Shown here: positions 10,494-22,841 of the stretch, one piece after another
How the letters are laid out: each line of letters begins with the position of its first letter
Numbering within the stretch: the first letter of the stretch is position 1
Assembly (NCBI RefSeq): GCF_000715075.1
Contig: NC_134103.1
Coordinates: 73,657,519-73,721,518 of the forward strand
From: Nicotiana tabacum
Taxonomy: Eukaryota; Streptophyta; Magnoliopsida; Solanales; Solanaceae
Length of the DNA: 64,000 bases
Reading direction: 5' to 3'
The notes under the pieces: model-generated
Databases searched by the model: none
Seen by the model: the letters and a program-made list of their open reading frames with translations, nothing else
Told to the model about the DNA's origin: nothing
Translations under genes and position numbers: made by a program

Positions 10494-12740
10494 ATGTCGA
10501 ACTCTCAAGCAGTACATACACACATCGACAATGGTCTTGGTTTTCATGGCGAAAACGACAATGTAGCCACCCCGGGAAATGAAGTGCCTCCAGTTGATCT
10601 CGAGGGAGTACCAGTTGCAGACCCCATCGATGTCAGTTCCCATGTTGCCCTGAATGCAAATCTGGGCATCGACCCCGAAAATAGCATCCGCAGAGACGTT
10701 CGATCAGCCGATCAGAACGTACAGGGCAGTGAAGAAGGTGGAATCAGCCTTCGAATAATATTCGAAATGCTGTATGCTCAACAAGTTGCAATAGCACAAC
10801 TTCAAAATCAGAATCACGCGCTGAGTAGGGTCGTACCCGAGCCAACAGAGGAAGTTGTTCATAGGGCCGAACCAGTGTCGGGGAGGTCAAATGTGAATGA
10901 GTAAGGGACTGACCCCGCTATCTTGAAAATGTTCGAGGAGCTGACAAAGCGAATTGAATCGGGGGAGAAGAAGATTGAAGCGAATGACAAAAAAGTGAAA
11001 ACATATAACTCTCGAGTTGATCAAATTTCGGGGGCATCACCGATTTTGAAGGGTTTGGATTCAAAGAAGTTCGTACAAAAGCCCTTCCCCACCTAGCGCG
11101 GCTCCTAAGCCCATTCTGAAGAAATTCTGCATGCGAGAAATTCCCAAGTATAATGGAACTACTGACCCTAACGAGCATGTCACTTCTTACACATGCGCCA
11201 TAAAGGGGAACGATCTAGAGGACGATGAGATTGAGTCCGTACTACTGAAGAAATTTGGAGAAACTTTATCAAAGGGGGCGATGATATGGTACCATAATTT
11301 GCCACCTAACTCCATTGATTCTTTTGCCATGCTTGCTGATTCCTTCGTCAAAGCACACGCCGGAGCGATAAAGTTCGAGACTAGAAAGTCGGACCTCTTC
11401 AAAGTAAAACAAAAGGACAACGAGATGATTAGAGAGTTCGTATCTCGGTTCCAAATAGAGCGTATGGATATTCCACCGGTCACCGATGATTGGGCCGTTC
11501 AGGCTTTCACTCAAGGCCTAAATGTACGAAGTTCGGTAGCCTCACAACAGTTAAAGCAGAACGTGATCGAATATCCAGCTGTAACCTGGGCCGATGTGCA
11601 CAATCGGTACCAGTCAAAGATTAGGGTCGGGGATGACTAGTTGGGGGCTCCTTCCGGGTCCATTTATCCAAACAGGACCATCGATAGAGTTAAAAGGGAT
11701 ATTGACCGAGAACCACGGTCAAACAGAGATCGAAATCAGCCATACGATCGAGATCGTAGAAACAACGAGCCTGGACGCAACCCCGTTTGAATTGATAGAA
11801 GAAATGATCGAGGACAGAGCTCTCAAGGGCTCATGAATAAGAGCGGTTTCGACAAAAATGTCGAACCCAAAGAAGCACCACGACTATCGGAATACAACTT
11901 CAACATTGATGCATCAGCTATTGTATCATCTATTGGGCGCATCAAAGACACTAGGGGCCCCCAACCTTTGCAGACTGATCCGGCCCAGAGAAATCCTAAT
12001 CAAATGTGCAAATATCATGGCACCCACAGTCATAGAATAGAAGATTGAAGACAACTGAGGGAGAGGGTAGCCCATTTGTTCAACGAAGTGCATCTTCAAG
12101 AATGCTTAAGCGATCGGGCTAAAAACCACTTCAAGGACAGAGATTTAAACAGACAGAATGAGCAAGAAGAGCCGCAACACGTGATCCACATGATCGTTGG
12201 AGGGGTCGATACTCCTCAGGGGCCCTTATTCAAACGCACCAATGTGTTGATCACGAGGGAAAAACGGACTCGAGACTATGTACCGGAAGGGACCCTATCT
12301 TTCAATGACAGGGATGCAGAGGGGATCTTACAACCCCACAATGACGCACTGGTAATATCTATCCTTATGAATAAAATTCAAGTTAAACGTGTTTTGATTG
12401 ATCCATATAGATCGGCCAACATTATTCGATCGAGGATCGTAGAACAGCTCGACTTACAAGATCAAATTGTGCCCGCAGCCCGAGTACTTAACGGCTTCAA
12501 CATGGCAAGCGAAACAACCAAAGGTGAAATTACTTCGCCAGTGAACATGGCCGGGACCATCCAAGAAACAAATTTCCATGTGATCGAGGGTGACATGAGG
12601 TAAAATGCCCTGCTCGGAAGGCCGTGGATCCATAACATGAGGGCAGTACCCTCGATCACCAAGTTCTGAAGTTCCCAACATCAGAGAGAGTCAAAATAGT
12701 GTACGGGGAATAACTCACCGCCAAGGAGATGTTTGCAGTC
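10494..12740 (+). pseudogene. Tat-2 gag and protease
   Basis: The frame starts at ATG 10494 (MSNSQAVHTHIDNG). A stop at 10902 breaks the N-terminal part and another follows near 11093. The conserved gag core is open at 11131-11640 (IPKYNGTTDPNEHVTSY to YQSKIRVGDD), ending in TAG. The knuckle-like CKYHGTHSHRIED (near 12004) lacks its last Cys because the codon region reads a stop. The protease loop at about 12400 reads LIDPYRSANIIRSRIVEQL: the Gly-Ser of the D-P-G-S/T loop is replaced by Tyr-Arg, so proteolysis would be lost. Further frame breaks follow near 12601-12740. Confidence 0.85.
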
Positions 12741-15700
12741 GATGAAGTGATGCTGGTATCGGCACTCTCATCAATAAAGGGATCAGATTTGAAGGGAAAG
12801 TAGGAGGCCAAATAGCAACCACAGACACCGTCCTCGGCCCAATTACAGAAGCAAGGGATCGACGAGGATGACGACTACTGGATCCCTCGATCCTTCATAA
12901 TTCCTGATGACTCCGACGCCACCAAATCGACGGTCGAAGAGCTGGAACAAGTCACACTGGCCAAGCATCGGCCCGAACGAAAGGTATACTGGGCACGGGG
13001 CTAACCCCAGAGCTCAGGAAAAAAATTATTCATTTCCTTAAAGCTAACATGGATTGCTTGCTTGGTCCCACCTCGATATGGCAGGGATCCCACCAGAAAT
13101 TACCACTCACAAACTGAGCCTGGACCATAAATTCTGCCCGGTAAAGCAAAAAAGAAGGCCCCAGTCTGAGGGCAAACATGCCTTCATCAAGGACGAGGTA
13201 ACCAAACTTCTTAAAATAGGATCCATTCGGGAAGTAAAGTATCCCAAATGGTTAGCAAACGTAATGGTAGTCCCTAAGAAGGGAAACAAACTTAGAATGT
13301 GTGTAGATTATAAAGACCTGAATAAAGCATGCCCCAAGGATTTTTTTCCTTTGCCTAATATCGATCGTATGATTGATGCCACGACCGGCCACGAGACTCT
13401 CAGTTTTCTCGATGCCTACTCCATGTACAACCAGATACAGATGAACCCAGAGGATCAGGAAAAGACCTCGTTTATCATTAAGTATGGTACCTACTGTTAT
13501 AATGTAATGCCATTCGGTCTAAAAAATATTGGTGCAACTTATCAACGCCTAGTAAACTGAATGTTCGAAGAACAAATAGGAAAATCAATGGAAGTTTATA
13601 TTGATGACATGTTAGTTAAGTCCCTGCGAGCAGAGGACCATTTAAAGCATTTGCAGGAGACTTTTGATAGATTGAGAAAGTACAATATGAAGCTCAACCC
13701 CGAAAAGTGTGCATTCGGGGTTGGCTCGGGCAAGGTACTTGGTTTCATGATGTCCAATCGGGGAATCGAGATCAACCCCGATAAAATCAAAGCTATCGAG
13801 GATATCACGGTAATGGATAATGTAAAAGTCGTGCAGAGGCTGACGGGGCTGATAGCCGCCCTAGGACGATTCATTTCGAGATCCTCAGATAGGAGCCACC
13901 GATTCTTCTCGCTGCTTAAGAAGAAGAGCAATTTTGCATGGACTTCGGAATGCCAACATGCCTTGGAGGAACTAAAGTGGTATTTATCGAGCCTGCCACT
14001 GCTTCACACCCCGAAAGTGGACGGGCAGCTTTACCTATACTTGGCAGTCTCGGAGATATCGGTAAGTGGAGTCCTGGTCCGAGAAGAACAAGGTACGCAA
14101 TTCCCTATCTATTATGTTAGTCGGACCTTAGGTAAGACCAAAACTAGATATCCACACTTAGAAAAATTAGCGCTTGCTTTAATAAGCGCCTCAAGGAAAC
14201 TAAAACTATATTTCCAATGTCATCTAATATGTGTTGTAACAACTTATCCTTTTCAAAATAGGTCATAGAAATCAGTGGGTACGATATTGAGTATCGACCC
14301 CGAACCACCATCAAGTCTCAAATCTTGGCGGACTTTGTGGCTGACTTTACGCCGGCCCTCGTACCAGAGGTTGAAAAAGAACTACTGATAAAATCGGGTA
14401 CAACTTCGCGAGTCTGGACCCTCTTTACGGATGGTGCTTCAAATGCGAAGGGGTCTGGATTAGGCATCGTACTAAAATCACCCATAAGTAATGTAGTTAG
14501 ACAATCTATTAGAACTACAAAATTGACTAACAATGAGGTCGAGTATGAGACTATGATTGCAGGTCTCGAACTAGCTAGAAGCTTGGGGGCGAGTGTGATT
14601 TCCTCCTCGTGGTAAACCAAGTGAACGGGGCTTTTGAAGTCCGAGAAGACTGAATGCAGAGGCACTTGGATAAACTATAGGTGACTCTACATCGGTTTAG
14701 GGAATGGACCTTGCAAGATGTACCTCGAGAACAGAACAACAAGGTTGACGCTCTTGCAGACTTAGGTTCATCGGTCGAAGACGACGAACTCTACTCGAGG
14801 ACTGTCGTACAACTCATGAGATCGGTAATCGAAGAAGGTCACGCCGAGATAAACTCCACAAAATTTAACCTGGGATTGTAGAAATAAGTACATAGAGTAC
14901 TTAAAGAACGGGAAGCTTCCATCAGATCCAAAGGATCGAGAGCTCTGCGTACAAAGGCAGCATGGTTCATTTTGTCCGAAGACGGAACGCTATTTAGAAG
15001 GACGTTTGATGGACCGTTGCCAATATGTCCGGGAATGGGAGATACCGATTACATCCTACGGGACGTTCACGAGGGCACTTGTGGAAATCATTCTGGTGCC
15101 GAATCGCTGGTCCACAAAGTAATCAGAGCAGGGTACTATTGGACCGATATGGGGAAGGATGCAAGGGAGTTCGTTCGAAAATGCGACAAATGCCAAAGGC
15201 ATGCGCCCATGATTCATCAACCCGGGGAACTACTCCACTCGGTCCTGTCCCATGGCCCTTCATGAAATGGGGAATGGACATCGTTGGCCTTCTCCCGTCG
15301 GCCCCAAGTAAAGTTTAATTTATTTCTTTTATGACTGATTATTTCTCTAAATGGGTTGAAGCACAGGCTTTCGAGAAAGTCAGAGAAAAGGAAGTGATAG
15401 ACTTCATTTGGGACCACATCATATGTCGATTCGGTATGCCCTCCGAAATTGTATGTGATAATGGAAAACAATTCATCGGCACCAAAGTAACTAAATTTCT
15501 CGAGGATCACAAGATCAAAAGGATCCTATCAACACCTTATCATCCCAGCGGGAACGGATAAGCCGAATCGACCAACAAAACCATCATCCAAAATCTTAAG
15601 AAGAGATTGATCGACTCCAAAGGAAAATGGAGAGAAATACTACCTGAGGTTCTATGGGCATACCGCACAACATCGAAATCCAGCACCGGAGCAATACAGT

Positions 15701-16113
15701 TCTTGTTAGTTTATGGCGTTGAAGCTCTGATCCCGGTCGAGGTCGGAAAACCTAGCATCAGGTTTCGATATGCAACAGAGAAGTCGAATAACGACACCAT
15801 GAATACGAGCCTATAATTGTTGGACGAAAGACGTGAAGCCGCTCTCGTCTGATTGGCCACTCAAAAATAGCGGATTGAAAGGTACTACAATCGAAGAGCC
15901 AATCTTTGACATTTTAACATCGGGGACTTGGTGCTAAGAAAAGTTACCCTCAACACCCGAAATCCGAATGAAGGAAAACTGGGTCCAAACTGGGAAGGAC
16001 CGTACCAGGTTCTCGAAATCATCGGAAAAGGATCCTACAAGCTCGGCACGATGAATGGCGAACAACTGCCGAGCAGTTGGAACATATTGCACCTAAAATG
16101 ATACTACTGCTAA
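12741..16113 (+). pseudogene. Tat-2 pol: RT, dual RNase H, integrase
   Basis: The RT core runs from MCVDYKDLNKACPKD (near 13297) through the catalytic YIDDML block (near 13597) into IDP-rich thumb sequence. A stop TGA sits at 13558-13560 between GATYQRLVN and MFEE. The gypsy RNase H ends near 14240, where about 60 bases are missing relative to Tat-3. The archaeal-type RNase H follows (TLFTDGASNAKGSGLGIVLK, near 14415). Integrase shows its zinc finger (HEGTCGNH at about 15070 and CDKCQRH at about 15183), the catalytic core (MTDYFSKWVEA, CDNGKQF, and an E-containing segment after HPSGNG followed by a stop), and a C-terminal GDLVLRKV block. Seven or more stops make it inactive. Final stop TAA 16111-16113. 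Confidence 0.88.
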
Positions 16114-17342
16114 GGTACGACCCCTTCCATTTTCATTTATATTTTAAAATAACCCTTGCATGTATTCGACCAGAAACAACGATGGATTCTTCAACACGAA
16201 GCCTTTAGGTATGAAAGCACGTGTTGCACTCTTTTTTCCTTAGACCAGTTTTGTCCCAAATGGGTTTTCCGACGAGGTTTTTAATGAGGCAACCATTGAT
16301 CGTGCTAACTTAGAACAATTCAACAGTATCCGAGGTTTCTTTACAATCAACCTCAAATAGTGGGGACATTACCCTCGAATGTCAACTTTGATGCGAAGAA
16401 ATTACTTCATGGCAGCAGGGTCTCGATAGGAAAAATTTGTAAGGGCCAAACGGTCAAACGAACCGTGCCCGCGTAGTTTGCTCGAGCCTTGGTACATAAC
16501 ATGTATGCATGTATAATCATTTATAAAGAGAAGTATTTTTCTTTGCCGATATCTCATGCCTTAGAAAAAATTTTCTACTTTACAATTTCATACTCTCGGT
16601 CTATTATATAAACAGGCTTAAGGGCCGACCATAACCAGAGTTTGGATGATTACCCCCACGCTCGGGGACTGCCGTCCAAAAAATAAACGAGATCGAATCA
16701 TTAAAACTTCGAGATCATGAGACCTTTTAGGCAACCCTCGATTTTTATAGGCCAAGGCCACCCCACTCGGAGACTGACACTTCGGGCAAGCTCGAAGTAA
16801 AATAGGAAAATAAGTCCAAAGGGCAAATCCCGAACTAAAAAGGCTACGGCCGAATTAACACAGTTCGGAGACGTCGAATTCCGTAACAAAATAGGCCTTC
16901 GAATTCCCTTATAAATCGGTTAAAAGAGCTATCCCTAGCAAAATCATAAAAGGCTTCGATAATATCAAGCCTCGAAAACTCTAATGAGTACAAAATTGTT
17001 CGAACTCCCGAACAATTCCTTATTGCATTCTAAGGTATTACAAGTTTTGCAAATATAAATAATAAAAAACTTTTTCAAGCCGAAAAGGGGAGAAAGCCAT
17101 AAACAATCTTTTCACAAAGGCTATATCGGCCTAATACAAAAGCCTAAGGGCTGTTTTTGCTTTGAGTTCGAGAGACCATCCTCTCTCAAATAAAAAACCT
17201 AAGGATTACCTTGATTAGAGTTCGAGCAAGCACTCACTCGATCGTAAAGCCTAAGGGCTATACTAGTTCGGTTTCAATAAAATTGTCTAAACCTCGGACC
17301 TTAGAATACAACTTCATAATTTTATAAGGCAGAAAGGAAGAA

Positions 17343-17427
<85 letters not shown>

Positions 17428-17563
17428 TCGTCAAAAATAATTTACAAAGGCAATATGACCCGATCAAATTTCTCTACAAAAGACCGAAATGGTCTTAAAA
17501 GAAACATAAAAAACACTAAAGGACTTAGTCCTCTCCGGGAGAAGCATCTCCGCCCTTGAGGCC
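16114..17563. other. Tat-2 spacer between pol and the antisense ORF
   Basis: Non-coding region. At about 17130-17270 there are roughly three degenerate copies of the unit ...aaagcctaagggct...gagttcgag... that forms a 24-copy array at the same place in Tat-3. The (TA)n tract at 17347-17426 follows directly. Confidence 0.7.
17347..17426. repeat. (TA)n microsatellite inside Tat-2
   Basis: About 40 uninterrupted TA dinucleotides. It lies between the short repeat remnants and the end of the antisense ORF. Tat-3 has only a short tatataca at the equivalent place (near 44483), so the expansion is specific to this copy. Confidence 0.95.
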
Positions 17564-20146
17564 TCATTCGCTTTCAGATCCGCTCATACTCCCGGTATCA
17601 TCATCATCAGAAAAGGCCAATATTCTGGCTTCGACTTCAAGCTCCTTAGCATTCTCGATCTCGACTGTAAGATCGAAGCCACGAGCATGGATCTCCTCGA
17701 GAGTCTCCCTCCGAGACTGGAATTTAGCATGCTCGGCAACCCAGTTTGCTCGAGCCTGAGCAGCCTCGGCAACCTCCTTTGCTCGAACCTGAGCAACTTC
17801 AGCATCGGACCGGTAGACGGCCACCATTGCATCAGCATTAGCCGTGGCTATTTCGACCTCCAATTTGGTCGCTGCAAGTTCTGTAGCCAGTCTCTCTCGA
17901 TCAGAAGTTGCTGAGCCCAACCGAGACTGGAACTCCTCGATTTTCTTAGCTTTCACCAAGGCCTTCTCTTTCAAGCTTCGGAGTTGGGTCTGAGCCGAGG
18001 CCAGTTGAGTTCGGGCAGCCTCCTTTTCTAAGGCAAGGCGGTCCATGTTCTTTTTCCACTCCTCGGCCTCCGCTTTCACGGCGTCCACTTCAACACGAAG
18101 CTGCCTGATCACATCGAGCTTTTTCTGGACCTATGGGACCGAACTGTTAGCCATCACATCCGAGTCAGTATCATTAACTTCGAAGATTCTTTATACCTGC
18201 TCGGACAAATCGGCTTGTTCTCTCCGAGCTGCTTCTAGATCAGCCCGAAGTCCTTTTGCTTCTCCTTCTCTCTGTTCACTGAGAAGCTTGAAGGCATCTC
18301 TCTCCTTAGTAAGCCCTCAGATTTCGGCTTCGTACCAGCTCAACTCCTCTCGGGATCGGAGAAATACCTTGTGATGAAGCACAAAGGCCTATAAAAATAG
18401 AAAGAAGGAATTATACAAGGAAAGAAAAATACAAGTATGAAAATTAACAAAGAGAAAATTAACTTACCCGATTCAGGGCCTGTTGAGCTTCGTTGAAAAG
18501 ATAAGAAACTCCCACCTCGCCCGAGATCTTCTTCGGAGCCTCCAAGTCACTCAAACCGCCGACATCTTCTACCCCAACAAAATAACCACGGAAATGATCT
18601 TCCTCTCCATGGGTTCCCTCCCAGTGATAAGTCTCTACGGCCTGAGCATCACGTATCATTGACTGGGAAAATGAAGGAAACGAGGGAGAATCCCTGATCT
18701 TTATTTCCCCGAGTAGGTTTTTTAGGGCGCCGCCTTCGTCTTGACGAGCCTCAAGCCCGGTTTCTGCATCAGCATCCATCGCCTCCTTAACGGTCCCTTC
18801 GCCCCGAGGTAAGCATCTTCGATTCTCCTCGGCTTGGGAATTTGGGCTGGAGTCTCCTCCTCGACCTCATCGAGCCTAGACGGAGTAGTATCAGCTCTCA
18901 CCGGTCCCGAAGTTTTCTGAATATTGGTGCCAGCTCGTACACGGGCCACCAGCCCAGAACCACCTACTTCTTCTTCTTCTTCTTTTTCATCTCTAAGTCT
19001 TTGGACTGACTCCATAGTCAGTGGGATTGTGTTTACCTTGGGTTTACGGGCCGCTCTCTTCTTGGGTTTTTGACCCTCGAAGTCTAAGGCCCTTTTTCTC
19101 TTAATCACTATCGCCGATTTCGAGATAGGCGGTAAAGCTTCTTCATCACCGGACAAGGGTCTCATAGCCGCATCCTTTCCGAGACCTACAAAAGGAGAAA
19201 GTAAATAAACTCATACTTGAGGACAAATGCTTGAATGATAGGCAAATCGACAAGCCAAGAAGAAGGCTTACCATTATTACGAGCCTCCCACTGACCCTTT
19301 GACAAATCGCACCACGCGCGGTCGGCGTATGTTGATGTCAAAACCAGGCTCCTGACCTAGTTCTCAAGGTGGGGAACCGCACCCGGCATCCAAGCAATGA
19401 TTGCATCGAGAAAAACACTGATAAGAAAAGATGAAGAAGTAAAAATAACAAAAACTAAAAACGGGATCATACTTACGTTTCATATTCCATTTCTCAGGGA
19501 ATGGCATACTTTTAGCCGAGATTAGATCCGAGGTCTTCACCCAAACAAACCGGCCCATCCAGCCCTGATCTTTGTCTTCATCTATACTCGAGGTAAACGC
19601 CTTGGTGGCCCGGCATTGAAGCTTTATCAGACCACCTCGGTAGAGTCGAGCGCTATATAATCTTACGAGGTGGTCGAGGGTGAAGAGAAGCCCGTTGATT
19701 TTGCTCACAAAGAAACGGAGAAGTATCACGATCCTCCAGAAAGAAGGGTGAATTTGGCCAAGGGTCACCTGGTATTTTTTGCAAAAATCGACGATGACCG
19801 GATCGAAGGGACCCAGCATGAAAGGATAAGTGTAAACACTCAGGTACCCTTCCACGTGGGTAGTGATCGCTTCCTCTGGTGCCGGTATCACAACCTCTTT
19901 GTTTTCCCAATTGCAATCTTTCTTCACCAAATCAAGAAGACTTTTGGGTATCGAGCATATATATCTCGATATCGGCTCGCATCGACCAGGAACCGATGAG
20001 GTTTTCTCGACCTTAAAGTTGGAATCTATGACACACACCCCGAGAATAAGTTCTTCAGGGTGTGGCTCCACCACTGGTTTCTCGCCGGCCGGACGAGATG
20101 AGGAAGTAACCTCTTTCCGCGGAACGATTTTAGTTGTTTTTTCCAT
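17564..20146 (-). CDS. Tat-2 antisense ORF unit, multi-exon, coiled-coil protein
   Basis: Read leftward from ATG 20146 (MEKTTKIVPRKEVTSSS). The first block (to about 19485) contains HVEGYLSVYTYPFMLG and IHPSFWRIVILLRFF, which resembles the Pfam family called putative gypsy-type transposon (Transposase_28, PF04195) as I recall it. It ends at a consensus donor GTAAGT (near 19480) with an acceptor at about 19420, although the phase does not join perfectly by eye. The next blocks (19165-18722 and 18780-18470) include a basic patch KRKRALDFEGQKPKKRAARK, a likely nuclear localisation signal. A second clear intron (GTAAGT near 18470 to TATAG near 18391) leads to the helical C-terminus, a coiled coil ending in SGSESE (stop near 17566). 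One Trp position near 19368 reads TAG and there is a stop near 18317. It lies opposite gag-pol, convergent with it. Role unknown. Confidence 0.75.
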
Positions 20147-20490
20147 TTAGTTTTTGTGAACAAAAAAGAATGAAGACTGAAGTATTTGGTGTTTTAGGAA
20201 GAACAAGCAAAGAAACTCAAAGATTTGAAGATAGGAAGCTTTGAAGATGGCAAAAAACTATGGAGATTGGAATGAAAAAGATTTGAAAGTAAAGTTTGAA
20301 ATAATGAAGAAGGGGGCTATTTATCGTTTTCACAACGACGGTTCAAAACTGGTAGTGGCCGACCGTCAACTGACGCGCATTAAATACTTGGAAAACTGTA
20401 CCGACGAGACGTTTCTGTCACTTCTACTGCTTATGTCACGACGATTACATCATGATCGAAGGCTCAAATTGTTTCTTGTCATTACTCTTC

Positions 20491-20504
20491 AAAAGATAAG
20501 GGGA
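20491..20504 (+). other. Tat-2 polypurine tract
   Basis: AAAAGATAAGGGGA lies five bases before the 3' LTR start at 20510. Tat-3 has a similar AAAAATGAGGGGA at 47549-47561 before its 3' LTR. This is the expected plus-strand priming site. Confidence 0.7.
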
Positions 20505-20509
20505 CTATC

Positions 20510-21138
20510 TGTATACGGTCAAAATCGTACTTGCCCGATTTTGTATGGTTAATTGAGACCGGGGTGGCAAACCGAGGTTCAATCCCGAGTTATATTGGAT
20601 CGTTACATGAATAAATATTGCCTATCTCGTGATTCAGGGATCGATCGAGACCAGCTAAGGTTGAGACCGAGAAGGATAGGGATCTAGCGAGATTGAAGGA
20701 AGCCTGCTAGGTCGAATAACAGAAAGCCGAGAAATCCGTGACCAGGCGAGGATTGTGGCGGAGATCTCGGCATATATCAAGTCAAGACCGGTTGATTAGC
20801 CAATCAGAAGATTTCCTTCTGTATTTAGAATTGTACCATATGTAGAACTCCTCTACTATATAAAGGGGGTTCCAATCATTTTGTAAGGCGACACACTCAT
20901 AATAAAGCAATATATTACGTTTTCTCTCTTAAGCTCTCTTTTTCAGTTGTTCAGTACTTACTTTTCAATAATATACTCAGTTGGTTCGAGGGCCAAAGTT
21001 ATGCGTTACATTGGTTTGTTTCATTTTACAGTTAATTTCTAACTTCAATTCTTATATTGCTTAGTTTGTGCCAAGTGAAATCACATATCATTAAAATCAC
21101 TTACAAATTTAATTGTTATCCGATTTTAAGGGTAAACA
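20510..21138 (+). repeat. Tat-2 3' LTR
   Basis: 629 bp, TGTATACGG...GGTAAACA, followed by the duplication ATATT at 21139-21143. TATA box in ctactatataaaggggg near 20861. About 5% different from the 5' LTR by eye over the first part. Confidence 0.9.
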
Positions 21139-21308
21139 ATATTATTTGCGAATGAATAAAATAAAAAATTAAATATTTTAATTATGGTTAGGACTTTATT
21201 TTATTCAATTAAATCTTATCCATTGATTTTTAAGCTGGACAAATATCTCCAATCCAAATAGGAACTTGGAGAAATGGAGAGATTAGGAAATAGAGGGGAG
21301 TTGGATCC

Positions 21309-21652
21309 CAAAAGAAGGAAGTTACATATTTGGCTAGTCGGCCAAAAATAATTACATTCGCTTGCTACATAGATAAAAAAATATACACAAATTATGTATA
21401 TTATATATTATATAAAAAAAATATTTATTTTTCCGATTATTATTTCTGCGAGTCTCAAGATTGACAGAATAAAATTTCCTTGGCCCGCACAAATAAAGCT
21501 TGGATTCAAAATATCTTATAAAGTTGGATGACAATTTAATGATAGGATTTAAGTTATATTCACGGTAATGTGATAAAATATTTACATTACATATCAACAT
21601 AATATGTAATATCAGTTAATTACTATTTTTATTAAGTTAAAAATGAATATAT

Positions 21653-21749
<97 letters not shown>

Positions 21750-22146
21750 GTATGTACATGACATGATCTTGTAAATATATAACTTTTCTCTAAATTAATG
21801 AATTGGAGGTGCAAGTTAGGTTAGAACTAAGTGTAAAATTACTATAAGTAATACTCAGCTTGGACGAAAATGGATTGCAAGGATTTTAAATAGAAGTTTC
21901 TTAAATAGTTAACAGAATTACATTGTATTGACTAGAACGAAGATTTCAGAAAGTGACAGTTAATTTAAGCTTAATCCACTGAGGTAAAAAAAATAATTCC
22001 AGTTCAAAAATTAACGGTCCTTTTTAGAAGTTATATACCAAGCTATATATAAGAAGTCGGATCGTCAGAATTTTACTCTTATCTATTTTTGCAGTCAATG
22101 TAATTTACTTGATTATAAAAAGCTACTACATTTATCCTTTTCCCTT
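21309..22146. other. AT-rich spacer with a microsatellite
   Basis: No supported gene. It contains an (AT)n tract at 21655-21736 followed by five TGTA units to about 21756. The short ORFs here are by-products of these repeats. Confidence 0.6.
21655..21756. repeat. (AT)n and (TGTA)n compound microsatellite
   Basis: About 40 AT dinucleotides followed by about five TGTA tetranucleotides, likely length-variable. Confidence 0.95.
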
Positions 22147-22590
22147 ACGGCTTGTTTGGATGGTTGTTACCCATTGTATTGTATCGTATTTTTACTTTAA
22201 ATACGATATTTGTTTTGATTGATACTTAAATTTTATTGTATCGTATCGTTAAATCCGTCGTTATATAACGACGAAATGTGTCACTTTATGTAATTATCGA
22301 TTTGGTGTGGTCGCATTATTATCTTGTCTTTTTCTCTAAATCTCACCCTTTATTATTATTAAATAATTTTATTTTATTATTTACCCTATCTTTTTATATA
22401 ATAATTTTATCATGTATTATAATTGTTCTTTATAATATTGCAAGTTTATTCTTCATATTGCTGGTACGTGATATTATGAAATAATGGCAAACAACACAAT
22501 CTATTCAAATATTATATTTATCAAATAATACAATATAATACAATACAGTACAGTACGATACGATAATGCTTAACAATCATCCAAATTACC
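22147..22590. mobile_element. MITE-like inverted repeat upstream of the FLA gene
   Basis: The left end reads ggcttgtttggatggttgtt and the right end (22570-22588), reverse-complemented, reads ggtaatttggatgattgtta. Just inside, attgtatcgtatc words near 22175 and 22233 are mirrored by tacgatacgata near 22555. Interior AT-rich with no ORF of note. Total about 440 bp. Terminal duplications are not clear, so the superfamily is undecided. Confidence 0.65.
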
Positions 22591-22744
22591 AACACATGCT
22601 TTACAAAATCACTTATACTTGCTATTGCTTTTAAGTGATCTAAGTAAATATCTAAACGTAAGGGCAAACCTGTCAATTCAGGGGAGGAATCTCACAACCG
22701 ACTTTTCCAACAGAATTGGATATCCCGCCCTGAGAAATTGCAGT

Positions 22745-22752
22745 TATATATA
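22745..22752 (+). promoter_or_regulatory. Probable TATA box of the FLA gene
   Basis: tatatata lies 90-97 bp before the ATG at 22842, a normal plant TATA-to-ATG spacing with a short leader. A (CA)n run and caacaaca directly before the start codon resemble plant leader sequences. Confidence 0.6.
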
Positions 22753-22841
22753 CACATGCCGAGACCCCCTTCACACATATACCACTCACTCTTCTCGATT
22801 CATCTTTTTCACACACACACACACACTCTCAAGCAACAACA

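Larger units (their letters stand above)
9732..21138 (+). mobile_element. Tat-2: complete-length Tat-lineage LTR retrotransposon
   Basis: 11,407 bp with both LTRs (9732-10382 and 20510-21138), flanked by the 5-bp duplication ATATT (9727-9731 and 21139-21143). Order: 5' LTR, primer site, gag, protease, RT, two RNase H regions, integrase, spacer with a (TA)n tract, antisense ORF unit, polypurine tract, 3' LTR. Over the first ~365 aligned LTR bases I count about 18 substitutions plus a 6-bp indel by eye, so it is not a very recent insertion. Every coding domain is represented, but gag-pol carries many stops, so it is structurally complete but non-autonomous. Confidence 0.92.
8622..21308. mobile_element. 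Long terminal-inverted-repeat DNA element, interrupted by two retroelements
   Basis: The left arm, 8622-8781 plus 9272-9345, is the inverted complement of the right arm, 9656-9731 plus 21139-21308. Shared blocks include cctaatctctccatttctcc near 8642 (inverted near 21280), aaaaatcaatggata, ttttattcattc, and atatcttttg...cccacaatta near 9283 (inverted near 9705-9727). The middle (about 9346-9655) has no coding capacity. Without insertions the element is only about 0.8 kb, a non-autonomous DNA element with arms of roughly 240 bp. Flanks 8613-8621 (gcaaaataa) and 21308-21316 (ccaaaagaa) agree at 7 of 9 positions, compatible with a decayed 9-bp Mutator-type duplication; family is therefore tentative. 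Confidence 0.7.

Noticed and set aside
17258..17467. ORF with a long Ile-Tyr repeat
   Set aside because: It is only the translation of the (TA)n microsatellite. The same applies to the ORF at 21632-21814.
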